Assembly (NCBI GenBank): GCA_021463165.1
Contig: JAJTWY010000012.1
Span: 57,524 to 121,523 of the forward strand
Direction: 5' to 3'
Origin: Pyrinomonadaceae bacterium
GTDB taxonomy: Bacteria > Acidobacteriota > Blastocatellia > Pyrinomonadales > Pyrinomonadaceae
Length of the DNA: 64,000 nucleotides
Below, piece by piece: positions 28,101 through 35,159 of this stretch. Position 1 is the stretch's first letter. The number at the start of each line of letters is the position of its first letter. The notes below the pieces were generated by a model. The model saw nothing but the letters and a program-made list of their open reading frames with translations. It ran no database searches and had not been told where the DNA came from. The position numbers and the translations under genes are program-made.

Positions 28101-28286
28101 GGGTTTCGCAGTGGGCTGCTTCTTCGGCGGATCCTTCTTTGTTCCTTTGTCCTGAGTCTTCTTTGCGTTAGTCTGTTTCGCGGCCGGCGGCTTCGCCTTC
28201 GTCGTCGGGGCCTTCGGCTTCGCCGGTTGTGCGGCAGCCCCCCAGGCTAAAAGGAAAACGACAGCAAAAATAGCCGGAACTTTCAT
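25104..28286 (-). CDS. Large secreted TPR protein with Pro/Thr-rich linker
   Basis: About 1,060 residues. ATG 28286 gives a signal peptide (MKVPAIFAVVFLLAWGAAAQP). A Lys/Ala/Pro/Thr-rich stretch to about residue 95 follows, then many TPR-like repeats to about 720 (for example AIKLDPASSTAYQTLGLASR, ALELDPSSLNAKRGLAEMR). Next is a roughly 200-residue Pro/Thr/Glu linker with 16-residue repeats, and last a beta-type domain of about 100 residues with two cysteines (EPCSLALDQ, EAPCGRLDVSVRVR). It is likely a periplasmic or surface scaffold. It lies tail to tail with the ligase gene. No enzyme motif is seen, and a role in the polysaccharide system is only suggested by position. Confidence 0.82.
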   Translation of the reverse strand: MKVPAIFAVVFLLAWGAAAQPAKPKAPTTKAKPPAAKQTNAKKTQDKGTKKDPPKKQPTAKPKTATTATTKKATKPSTTVSAKKPKAKPDEKPKVEEPVVDEAAADAEYALISAIADADERITALKKFVKEFAASKRVADAEAMVVTVRTQLGNDQLAGGNITGALDLYRAAIEDAPRAMPDQLFNETIGKIPANIYFRGARKEGFEIARLIEEKVRSSVNQLLSVAMFYMSVENGSEARRIAERAIKLDPASSTAYQTLGLASRMDFLLDESAAAYARALELDPSSLNAKRGLAEMRRALGKADDAVVLYQEILAKEPENLPASTGFILAMFESGKITEAEAELAKSLEANPGNVILQAGAAYWYATNGQGDKAVDLAQKAIASDPRFIWSHIALARGYLAQRNPTAAEKTLLAARRYGNFPTLEYEIASAKAAGGFFREASEELAKSFSVKDGVVSTNLGGRVTRSSRDIGELVGFERRASIFFSASPDPAEVAAGLAALLDLKQEIDKPEPDIAAVEKAVDNFVRGDDKMKIHRILYAGTRLLDKKLALPKILELARAAPPALDSGLDAPDPAAAVMAGELYESRSLAAISDRYIDVPSVPRATLSSVLRGRVEELSGWTYFQMDDAEQASVHLKRAVSVLPVDSAWWRSSTWRLGTSLALQGKLPEALDMYIRSYKSGQPPDPLKYNAIEALYKRINGHTMGLEQRVGANPAPTPSNATVAQTTRPTPSIPVARPSVQPTPLPTPVSTPNADPVETTTPAVVASPTPSLAEARPTSTPEPSPTPTPAPVETPEPIAEMKPAETPTPAPTPEPTVEAPPTPTPTATPEPIVEQPPTPTPTATPEVIQSPTPSPEEATKVETRPQSTPDERREPDPASVAKVPSVQTRLVDNTNGLLGPVVVQIPPSPPVRTQQRADATSKPTRPASSTVRDTLPAAEASKADAAAPIPDGRARIVDGVPTRSDVAEPCSLALDQRNIVLQASGNDQSVVVRRTDDGDVEGITARSLSPDDIAVRREPLPGINWTSLFMLRSTSTKTGLFQVRFEAPCGRLDVSVRVR
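25750..25877. repeat. 48-bp tandem repeat inside the Pro/Thr linker
   Basis: Two complete 48-bp units (25750-25797 and 25798-25845), starting GGGGTAGCCGTCGGCGTTGG, are followed by a partial third to about 25877. On the minus strand each unit codes a 16-residue block of the type PPTPTPTATPEPIVEQ. The units differ at a few bases, so the array has been stable for some time but remains a likely site of length variation. Confidence 0.85.
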
Positions 28287-28339
28287 AGAAAATAGCAAAA
28301 AGCCAACGCTGATGTCAGAATGATATCACTATCCCGTCT

Positions 28340-28846
28340 ATGACCGAACTCGATAGCATCTGGTTCAAAATGCTTGATAACGCAACCTCCTCAGCCGGCG
28401 GAAGCGACCGTGAGGAGGTAGCGAGCTATCTCCGGCTTCGGGCCACCAACGATCAGATCCGGCGTGCCGGGGTCGACTGGCTGTTCAGTTCCGCGATCGA
28501 GGCCGCGGGCCGTGCCATGCGTGATCACAAGGCTATCACCATCGAGCGGTTCGATCCTCACAGCTTCGCCCATGGAAACTCGAGAATGGTCGGTTCGAAG
28601 ATCGAGGTCCGTCTTGGAGTGAGATGTCTGATGATAGAAGCAGGTTGGGCGCGAACCCCGTCCGACGGCATTATGCGAACAGGCGCGCTTGCCTTTGCGA
28701 GGATAAGCCATTTTGGCCTGCCCGCCTTCGGCACCGAGATCCGGCTTATTCACAGCGATCCTTTGCCGGTGTGGTCATGCGAAGACGGAACGGTTTTTGG
28801 ATCCGTACATCTTGAAGGGCAAGTCAAACTTCTGCTGGACAACTGA
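28340..28846 (+). CDS. Uncharacterised 168-residue protein
   Basis: No family is recognised. No signal peptide or membrane segment is seen. The first 60 residues are helical and charged (REEVASYLRLRATNDQIRRAG). The rest is mixed alpha/beta with two well-spaced turns rich in glycine and aromatic residues (HFGLPAFGTEIRLIHSD). Codon use and base composition match the neighbours, and the ATG start 53 bp from the divergent TPR gene start supports a real gene. It precedes the VanX-type dipeptidase by 18 bp, so the two are probably co-transcribed. Confidence 0.65.
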   Translation: MTELDSIWFKMLDNATSSAGGSDREEVASYLRLRATNDQIRRAGVDWLFSSAIEAAGRAMRDHKAITIERFDPHSFAHGNSRMVGSKIEVRLGVRCLMIEAGWARTPSDGIMRTGALAFARISHFGLPAFGTEIRLIHSDPLPVWSCEDGTVFGSVHLEGQVKLLLDN

Positions 28847-28864
28847 CCGAAAGGAAAGACTCGA

Positions 28865-29422
28865 TTGATAGAACTCATTAAGATCGAACCAACGATCAAA
28901 CTCGATATCAGATACGCGACCGATGACAACTTCGTCGGCAGGCAGGTGTACCCGGAAGCGAGGGCATTTCTTCAACCCTTGGCGGCCGATGGCGTGATTC
29001 GGGTGCATCGACGGCTGAGTGAGCTGGGGCTGGGCATCGTTATTTTCGATGGCTACCGGCCATGGTCCGTAACCAAGCTATTCTGGGAAACCGTTACTGA
29101 AGCGGAAAGGATCTTCGTAGCGGACCCGGCGGATGGCTCGAACCATAATCGCGGCTGTGCGGTCGATCTCGCCATCTATGACCTCGAAACGAACTCTGCC
29201 GTCCCGATGCCCTCGGGTTTTGATGAATTTACCGAACGGGCCTCGCCGAATTACACGGGAGGCACTGAAGAAGAGCGGCGCAACCGCGACCTCCTGCGTC
29301 AGTTGATGGAATCAAATGGATTTACGGTCAACGCAAACGAATGGTGGCATTTTGACCTTATCGGGTGGCAGGAGTATCCGATCTTCGACCTATCATTCGC
29401 TGAGGTCTGTAAGCAGAAATAA
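28865..29422 (+). CDS. ddpX: D-alanyl-D-alanine dipeptidase (VanX/DdpX family, M15D)
   Basis: 185 residues. The peptidase M15D zinc site is complete: the SNHNRGCAVDL stretch (92-102, giving H94 and D101), and EWWHFDL (159-165) with the catalytic Glu and third zinc ligand His162. The conserved arginine in GYRPW (63-67) is present. The start is TTG with AAAGGAAAG upstream. The family cuts D-Ala-D-Ala, either for cell-wall recycling or glycopeptide resistance. There is no vanH/vanA partner nearby and no signal peptide, so peptidoglycan dipeptide recycling is the likelier role. Confidence 0.9.
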   Translation: MIELIKIEPTIKLDIRYATDDNFVGRQVYPEARAFLQPLAADGVIRVHRRLSELGLGIVIFDGYRPWSVTKLFWETVTEAERIFVADPADGSNHNRGCAVDLAIYDLETNSAVPMPSGFDEFTERASPNYTGGTEEERRNRDLLRQLMESNGFTVNANEWWHFDLIGWQEYPIFDLSFAEVCKQK

Positions 29423-29476
29423 CAACGGACCTTGCGGATCAGAATGGTCTGAGGTATCCCGCATAGATCCGTTGTT
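29421..29476. terminator. Nested three-stem hairpin between convergent genes
   Basis: Outer arms AACAACGGA (29421-29429) and TCCGTTGTT (29468-29476) pair perfectly over 9 bp. Inside, TGCGG (29433-29437) pairs with CCGCA, and innermost TCAGA with TCTGA around an ATGG loop. It starts in the dipeptidase stop codon and lies just beyond the yceI-type gene end on the other strand. There is no strong U-run, though the minus-strand side is fairly U-rich. A bidirectional terminator is the simplest reading. Confidence 0.5.
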
Positions 29477-29488
29477 CCTGCTCTCTGG

Positions 29489-30163
29489 CTATGGTTTTGG
29501 GGTAGTCGGGGCGGCCGGCGGGGTCGGTCGCGGCATAGTCGCCTCGATTTGCAGATCGACGTGCACATCGTCCGCGATCACGGCGGCAACGCCGTAATTC
29601 ACGCCGTAGTCACGCCGATTGAATTTAGTGGCCGCAGTAACTCCCATGCGAGCCCCGCCGCGTTCAGTGGCCGGATTGAAACCTGCGATATTGAATGGAA
29701 AAGTGATCGATTTCGTCACGCCTTTCAGCGTAAAATCACCCGTAACCATCCAACTGTTGCCCTTCTTCTCGACCTTGGTGCTCTTGAAAGTCACGTCAGG
29801 GAACTTTTCGACCTCGAAGAAATCTTTGGAGCGAAGATGATTATCGCGAGGAGCAACCCCCGTGTCGATACTCGTCGCCTTGGCACTAAATTCAACCGTC
29901 GATTTGCTGACATCTGCCGCATCATAGTTGATCGTGCCCGTAAAATCGCGAAAGTAGCCCGGAATATCGATCAGGCTGTTGTGGCGAACCTTAAAGCCTA
30001 TCGCTGTGTGGGCCTTATCGAAGGTATACACACCGGACGGGCCGGTCGCGGGAGCTCCGGCGAATTTCTCCGTGATCGTGAGATTGACCGCGCCGGTCCC
30101 GGTCTGGGAAAGAACGGCAAACGCAAGGAACGTGATGCCGAAAAGAATTGAAAACCTCTTCAT
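29489..30163 (-). CDS. YceI family protein, secreted
   Basis: 224 residues. An N-terminal signal peptide (RFSILFGITFLAFAVLSQTGTGA) is followed by the YceI lipocalin-like beta-barrel: YTFDKAHTAIGFKVRHN, IDIPGYFRDFTGTINYD, and DVTFKSTKVEKKGNSWMVTGDFTLKGV. The final strand is DDVHVDLQIEA, with a short Pro-rich tail. YceI proteins bind polyisoprenoid or similar amphiphilic molecules in the periplasm; the ligand here is unknown. It is downstream of a small secreted protein gene on the same strand (39 bp gap). Confidence 0.92.
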   Translation of the reverse strand: MKRFSILFGITFLAFAVLSQTGTGAVNLTITEKFAGAPATGPSGVYTFDKAHTAIGFKVRHNSLIDIPGYFRDFTGTINYDAADVSKSTVEFSAKATSIDTGVAPRDNHLRSKDFFEVEKFPDVTFKSTKVEKKGNSWMVTGDFTLKGVTKSITFPFNIAGFNPATERGGARMGVTAATKFNRRDYGVNYGVAAVIADDVHVDLQIEATMPRPTPPAAPTTPKP

Positions 30164-30202
30164 TTTTACTTCTCCTCAAAGAATAATACTGAGATCCCGA
30201 TG

Positions 30203-30598
30203 CTATTTTATCGAGATCGTAAGGGAAAACTTTGCAGTCCTCGGAGCCCGTACCTGCTTCTTTCGAACAAAGAAGAGATAATCACCGGTCTCGGGCACCT
30301 CAAAGGTCAACGATGGCGAACTTTCGAATTCCGTCTCAAAGTCGAACTCACTATTAAATACGCGAAAGTCGAATAAGCTCGTTCGCGAATTGGTTATCTT
30401 TACACTTTGTCCCTTTCTGGCCGCAAAGATATATTCCATCTCCTGGCCGTTTGACAGGGAGCCGCTGACCGTCGCCCCGCTTTGGCCCGGTTTGAATTGG
30501 ATGCGGTTGGGCTCCGCTTTGCCGCCTTGAGCCGCCGCAAAATAAAAACAGCCGAATGCAAGCACTCCGGCAAAAACTAGGATCGCTCTTCTGACCAT
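30203..30598 (-). CDS. Small secreted beta-sandwich protein (PPC-like)
   Basis: About 131 residues. ATG 30598 gives a signal peptide (RRAILVFAGVLAFGCFYFAAAQ). The mature part reads RIQFKPGQSGATVSGSL, EYIFAARKGQSVKITN and a PETGDYLFFVR strand near the end, the pattern of bacterial pre-peptidase C-terminal (PPC) beta-sandwich domains. Such domains are usually attached to enzymes; here the domain stands alone. The function is unknown. It probably shares a transcript with the yceI-type gene and is divergent from the DinB gene. Confidence 0.7.
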   Translation of the reverse strand: MVRRAILVFAGVLAFGCFYFAAAQGGKAEPNRIQFKPGQSGATVSGSLSNGQEMEYIFAARKGQSVKITNSRTSLFDFRVFNSEFDFETEFESSPSLTFEVPETGDYLFFVRKKQVRAPRTAKFSLTISIK

Positions 30599-30646
30599 AC
30601 AAAACAAAAGGGTGCAGTTCTATTAACTCTGATACTATACCGCATT

Positions 30647-31168
30647 ATGGACCGACCTGAAACACATGAATTTGACCCTTACTACAACACATACGTCTCC
30701 CTGATCGAGGAAGGTGATGTGATGCCAACGCTCCGAGCGCAGCCCGCCGAATTGCGTGACCTGGTATCGGGAATTCCCGATGAGAAAGGCACCTTCGCGT
30801 ATGCACCGGGCAAATGGTCGCTTAAGGAAGCTCTGAGTCACCTGATCGACGGCGAACGCATCTTTGCCTATCGTATTCTCCGCATCTCCCGCGGTGACGA
30901 GACGCCGATCGAGGGATTTGAGCAGGATGGTTATATAGAAAATTCGAATGCTAACGGCCGTTCATTCGCAGAACTTCTAGAAGAATTTGACCTGCAGCGG
31001 CGTTCGAACCTGCTTCTGCTTGACAATGTCTCCGACGAAGGTTCGCGGCGAATGGGGACCGCCAGTGGCTGTCCCGTCTCTGTCCGGGCTCTTGCATACA
31101 TCTCGGCCGGCCATGTCATGCATCATGTTCGCATTATCAAGCAGCGATACCTGTCCCAACTCGGTTAG
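30647..31168 (+). CDS. DinB family protein
   Basis: 173 residues forming the expected four-helix bundle. Metal-binding histidines are in place: one in SLKEALSHLIDGERIFAYR (helix 2) and a pair in AGHVMHHVRIIKQRYL (last helix). Family members are metal-dependent enzymes such as bacillithiol or mycothiol S-transferases, and many remain unassigned. The aminotransferase gene starts 4 bp downstream, so they form a small operon. Confidence 0.9.
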   Translation: MDRPETHEFDPYYNTYVSLIEEGDVMPTLRAQPAELRDLVSGIPDEKGTFAYAPGKWSLKEALSHLIDGERIFAYRILRISRGDETPIEGFEQDGYIENSNANGRSFAELLEEFDLQRRSNLLLLDNVSDEGSRRMGTASGCPVSVRALAYISAGHVMHHVRIIKQRYLSQLG

Positions 31169-31172
31169 CTGA

Positions 31173-31955
31173 ATGAGATCGGACGACGACATATATCGCA
31201 CTAATGCCGCCCTGTACGGTGCCGGCGTCTTTACGACGGTCGCCGTTTCCGCAGGTGAACCGATCCTCTGGGAGAAGCATTGGCGCCGACTTACCAGCAA
31301 CGCTGGCAAACTGGGGATCGACCTAAGCAATTTTTCATCCGGATCGCTGCTAGATCGGATCGCTGAGCATATCCGTTCGAACGGCCTTAGCCGCGGGCGG
31401 GTCCGCGTAACACTTCACGATGAAAGGCAAGCGGAGCTATGGAGAACCGACAATAACGCTCGCTCGGCCACAAAATTATCGGTGATCACGGGCGAGGATC
31501 GATCGGTGCCCGGCGGCTTCCGCGTCGCCCTTTTACCGTTCCCCGTCAATTCGCATTCTCCGCTCGCGGGTGTCAAATCCTGCAATTACCTCGAACCGCA
31601 GCTTTGCCTCTCCGAATCAAGATCGCGGGGCTTTCACGAAGGCCTCCGCCTTAACGAGGCCGGGGCGATCGCGTCGGCGTGCATGGCAAACGTATTTTGG
31701 CTTAAAGATGGGAAGCTGTTCACTCCCGCCCTCTCGACCGGCTGCCTGGCGGGTACCACCCGAGAGTTCATATTGGAAAATGTCGATTGCCGCGAGACAA
31801 TAGCCGACGTACTGGAGCTCGCGGAGGCCGATGCGATCTTCCTCACCTCCGCGGGGCTTGGGATCGTACAGGTCTTCGAATTCAACGGGCGTCAATTCGG
31901 ATCTTCTGACCACCCGATACTGCGTCTGAACGAGATTTTCCGGCCGAGATCCTGA
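31173..31955 (+). CDS. Class IV aminotransferase (PabC/IlvE/DAT-like)
   Basis: 260 residues, PLP fold type IV. YGAGVFTTVAV is the N-terminal substrate-side motif. The PLP lysine lies in GVKSCNYLEPQL. RLNEAGAIASACMANVFWLKDGKLFTP and TGCLAGTTREFIL are the cofactor-phosphate and small-domain hallmarks. The family includes 4-amino-4-deoxychorismate lyase, branched-chain aminotransferase and D-amino acid transaminase. The length fits PabC best, but no other folate gene is near, so the substrate is left open. Confidence 0.87.
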   Translation: MRSDDDIYRTNAALYGAGVFTTVAVSAGEPILWEKHWRRLTSNAGKLGIDLSNFSSGSLLDRIAEHIRSNGLSRGRVRVTLHDERQAELWRTDNNARSATKLSVITGEDRSVPGGFRVALLPFPVNSHSPLAGVKSCNYLEPQLCLSESRSRGFHEGLRLNEAGAIASACMANVFWLKDGKLFTPALSTGCLAGTTREFILENVDCRETIADVLELAEADAIFLTSAGLGIVQVFEFNGRQFGSSDHPILRLNEIFRPRS

Positions 31956-31958
31956 GAC

Positions 31959-33140
31959 TCAACCGAGCCGACATTCCGAAGGCCCCGTCAGGAAAAACTC
32001 ACTCGTCGAACGATGCTGCGGGAATTTATCCAGATATTTCTCCTTCCATCGAGAAGCAAACCGTTCAGCGTCGCGCCGTTCCACGATCGAATAAACACTT
32101 CCACCGAATCCGGCGCCGAATGCCGACGCCGCGATCGAGCCAAGATCTCGGGAGGAGCGTTGCAGGAACACGGTCTCCTCGACCTGATTGCCGAGAAGAC
32201 GTTCTGCGTTACGTTGTGAGAGATCGATCAATGGGCCGATCTCACAATAGTTTCCTGCTGCGATAAGTTCGGCCACGGCGGGGATGATCTGAAAATTCTC
32301 CGCGTAAAAGTGATCGACCCGTTTCAGAAGATCGTCAGAAGGAAGATCGAAATTCTCCGTGTTGATCAATTGACGCAGGCCGTCGATACCGAGATCTTGG
32401 ATAACCGCGGCTAGCGGTTTGCCGCCAAACTCCGAACTTATCACCGCCGCCATTCGAGACATACGGTTGTATTTGTTAAGAGCGGCTCCGGTCTTTTCAG
32501 CCGCAACCCCGCTCGCTGCAACCACAAAAGCAAGATCCGCAGGAAATGCAATATCAGCTTCGTGACGCAAAGGGGAAAAACCAAATTGTGAGAGCATTCC
32601 GCGTTTTCCGAGCGTGATAGCCGCATGATCCTGGCTGCCGCCAAAGGTGCCCACTCCGGCTGAACCCGCAAGGCCGCGATAGCTCTGCCCGTTCTCGACG
32701 CAGCCCAGGTATTCGGCGAGATCGGTGTCGTCATAGATATTCTCACGGTATGTTTCAGTTGACCGAAGATCGTTGACGGCGTCGAGGGCAGCGAAGACCA
32801 TTATCATCAGGGCGCTCGAGCTCGAAAGCCCCGCCGCTTTCGGAAGGTCGCTGCTGAAACTTATGGCGCACCCCGTAAGGTCCCGACCAACAAAGTTTCC
32901 GGTCACCCGCCGTGCGACCTCTACCGCGTAGTTCAGCCAATGGCCCCGTGGTGCCGACGGGTCCGATAGATCGAAACGGACAGTTTCACCGGTATCGCGA
33001 TTCTCGAGCTCGACCACCCCGTCCGTCCTTGCATCGATATCGGCACTAAAACCCCGGTCGATCGCGCAGACAAGGCTTCGGCCACCGCAATAGTCGGTAT
33101 GCTTCCCTAAAACTTCGATCCGCCCGGGAATGAAGATCAT
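31959..33140 (-). CDS. GHMP sugar kinase, galactokinase-like
   Basis: 393 residues. Motif 1 PGRIEVLGKHTDYCGG (5-20) differs from classical galactokinase by Lys in place of the usual Glu before HTDY. Motif 2 LPKAAGLSSSSALM is the phosphate loop, GGSQDHAAI holds the catalytic Asp region, and motif 3 GAGFGGSVYSIV is near the C-terminus. It should phosphorylate a hexose at C1. It overlaps the upstream nucleotidyltransferase by 4 bp (ATGA), so kinase and nucleotidyltransferase form a unit that could turn a free sugar into a nucleotide sugar. The sugar is not established. Confidence 0.85.
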   Translation of the reverse strand: MIFIPGRIEVLGKHTDYCGGRSLVCAIDRGFSADIDARTDGVVELENRDTGETVRFDLSDPSAPRGHWLNYAVEVARRVTGNFVGRDLTGCAISFSSDLPKAAGLSSSSALMIMVFAALDAVNDLRSTETYRENIYDDTDLAEYLGCVENGQSYRGLAGSAGVGTFGGSQDHAAITLGKRGMLSQFGFSPLRHEADIAFPADLAFVVAASGVAAEKTGAALNKYNRMSRMAAVISSEFGGKPLAAVIQDLGIDGLRQLINTENFDLPSDDLLKRVDHFYAENFQIIPAVAELIAAGNYCEIGPLIDLSQRNAERLLGNQVEETVFLQRSSRDLGSIAASAFGAGFGGSVYSIVERRDAERFASRWKEKYLDKFPQHRSTSEFFLTGPSECRLG

Positions 33141-33934
33141 TCGACCGACCTCGCCAGCATCTGCGCGACACTCCGGATATCGCTGCGGTTCGAAAGATCC
33201 AGGACGCCCGCCTTTACCTTGATCGCCTTGATTCGCAAACCTAGGTGGTCGATCGCGTATTGCACGCCCGTCGTCAGTTCATATTCACCGCGGGCCGATC
33301 GATCGATGGCCCTGCACGCCTCGAAGATCGATCTGTCGAATAGCCACGCGTTCATCGACACCGACGAATCTGCAGGCACATTGTCGGGCTTTTCCACAAT
33401 TTTGCGGAGGGATCCTGCTTCGTCGATATCGATGGTCGCAAACTTGGCAATACGTTCAGCAGGAATATTACTGTTAGCTATCAACGCCTTACGATCAAAG
33501 GCCAGCATTGCGGGTTCAGCCGTATCTCGCAGCTTCCCAAGACACGCTACCGGATAAAGATTGTCGGAATTGATGACGAGAAAATGCTCCTCGCCGCGGA
33601 CCAGTTCTTCCGCCGCAAGGAGAGCATTGGCCGTACCCAATGCATTCTGTTGAACAGCAAAGCTAACTCGAAATCCATTCTTCGCACAATGTTCGCGGAT
33701 CGCGTCATGCTCAGGTCCGATCACAAGACAGACTTCGCTAAACCCGGCGGCGACAACATTTTCGTATATCAGATCCAGGAGTGTTCTATCACCCTGGACC
33801 GCGATCAAGGCTTTGATACCCGCTGCGGCTACGCGCTGCTGCTCCAGCGAAAGATCGACGCCGGCAGCCTCGGCCCTTAGTCGGGTACCGAGGCCGCGGG
33901 CAAGAATGACTACTTTGTTTGGAAGGTTATGCAA
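33137..33934 (-). CDS. Sugar-1-phosphate nucleotidyltransferase
   Basis: 265 residues, GT-A-like nucleotidyltransferase fold. The signature loop is VVILARGLGTRL followed by a longer-than-usual segment. A GIKALIAVQGDRTLLDLIYENVVAAG helix, FLVINSDNLYP with the metal Asp, and KIVEKPDNVPADSSVSMNAWLFD follow. It transfers a nucleotide onto a sugar-1-phosphate. Downstream overlap with the GHMP kinase and a 4-bp gap to the sugar-binding lipoprotein gene point to one sugar-salvage operon. The base and sugar specificity cannot be read. Confidence 0.87.
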   Translation of the reverse strand: MHNLPNKVVILARGLGTRLRAEAAGVDLSLEQQRVAAAGIKALIAVQGDRTLLDLIYENVVAAGFSEVCLVIGPEHDAIREHCAKNGFRVSFAVQQNALGTANALLAAEELVRGEEHFLVINSDNLYPVACLGKLRDTAEPAMLAFDRKALIANSNIPAERIAKFATIDIDEAGSLRKIVEKPDNVPADSSVSMNAWLFDRSIFEACRAIDRSARGEYELTTGVQYAIDHLGLRIKAIKVKAGVLDLSNRSDIRSVAQMLARSVE

Positions 33935-33938
33935 GACC

Positions 33939-34985
33939 TTACTGGTCCTTATAGATCTTGTCGCGTGATTGAAATCCGTCCTTTACGACCGTGTCTTCGA
34001 TATTGTCCTTATCGACCGGGATCGGTTCGATCAGGATCGAAGGTACGTCGATCCGTCCGTTGTTAACGGTTCTGGTGGTCGCAAGTTTTTCTTTCCTGGC
34101 CAATGCCACAGCAGCTTCGACGGCAGCCGGTGCGAGGCGGGATATCGGCTTGTACACTGTCATGGTCTGAGTTCCTTTTACCACGCGCTGAAGCGCCGCA
34201 AGCTCAGCGTCCTGACCCGAAACGAGCACCTTCCCGGCAAGGCCTTGCTTGTTCAAGGCTTCGATCGCGCCGCCGGCGGTACCGTCATTCGAAACTACCA
34301 TTGCATCGATCTTGTTCTGATTTTGCGTCAGTGCGTTTTCGGCGTGCTTTAGCGCTTCCTCGACGAGCCATTCCTTCGCCCATTGATCGGCAACGACCTT
34401 GATATCACCACGGTCGATCGCGGGTTGAAGAATATTCAGCTGGCCTTTACGCAGGAGGGCGGCGTTATTGTCTGTCGGGGCGCCGCCGATCAAGACGTAA
34501 TTGCCCTTGGGCATTCGATCAATAAGGTATTTCGCCTGCAGCTCGCCGACCTTCTCGTTATCGAACGAAACATAAAGATCAGGGGCGCTGTTCCGCACGA
34601 GCCGGTCATAAGATATCACCGGCACATTCTGTTTTTTGGCCATCTCGACCATTGCACCCGCAACCTCGGCATTGTGCGGTACGATAACAAGAACGTCTAT
34701 GCCCTGCGTCAACAGGCTTTCGACCTGTTTCATCTGGGCGTCGTCACTTCCGTCTGCGGTTTGGAGCAATACTTCAGCGCCCAGCTCGGCAGCCTTGGCG
34801 AGAAACAGATCGCGGTCCTTCTGCCAACGCTCCTGTTTTAGAGCGTCCATAGCGAAACCGATACGGACCTTCTTGGTCGAAGAGACGCTGTTGACACCCG
34901 CGGTGGAATTGCTCGTACCCGAGCATCCGGCAAAACAAAATACGGCAAGGAGCAGGCCCGCCAAAGAATATTTTCGACTTCTCAT
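33939..34985 (-). CDS. Sugar-binding lipoprotein, XylF-like (periplasmic binding protein type 1)
   Basis: 348 residues. ATG 34985 gives a lipoprotein leader with lipobox FAGC (Cys21). A longer frame to 35030 has no such leader and is rejected. The fold is periplasmic binding protein type 1: VRIGFAMDALKQERWQKDRD, IDVLVIVPHNAEVAGAMVE, VPVISYDRLVRN, and LIGGAPTDNNAALLRKGQ, closely following D-xylose-binding XylF. No permease or ATPase gene is near, so it must work with a transporter elsewhere or act as a sensor. It is the first gene of the minus-strand sugar operon. Confidence 0.9.
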   Translation of the reverse strand: MRSRKYSLAGLLLAVFCFAGCSGTSNSTAGVNSVSSTKKVRIGFAMDALKQERWQKDRDLFLAKAAELGAEVLLQTADGSDDAQMKQVESLLTQGIDVLVIVPHNAEVAGAMVEMAKKQNVPVISYDRLVRNSAPDLYVSFDNEKVGELQAKYLIDRMPKGNYVLIGGAPTDNNAALLRKGQLNILQPAIDRGDIKVVADQWAKEWLVEEALKHAENALTQNQNKIDAMVVSNDGTAGGAIEALNKQGLAGKVLVSGQDAELAALQRVVKGTQTMTVYKPISRLAPAAVEAAVALARKEKLATTRTVNNGRIDVPSILIEPIPVDKDNIEDTVVKDGFQSRDKIYKDQ

Positions 34986-35159
34986 AGTTGTTCCAGAGTG
35001 CGGATCAGCCGCGTTATCCAATGCAGCCATCCAAATTTACAAGATGATAACACCCAACCAGCCTGCTGTTGTAGCATAGCGACGAAGAGCTACTCGCGCA
35101 GTCCCGTCTTGAAACTATTCAGTGATAAGATACTCGGCAAGTCAAAGGAAATCTGATCC

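Noticed and set aside
28865..29422. Vancomycin-resistance role for the VanX-type gene
   Set aside because: No vanH, vanA or vanRS-like gene is near; a peptidoglycan dipeptide recycling role is simpler.
29549..30151. A 200-residue plus-strand frame
   Set aside because: Antisense to the well-supported YceI gene; its product is Arg-rich and matches nothing.
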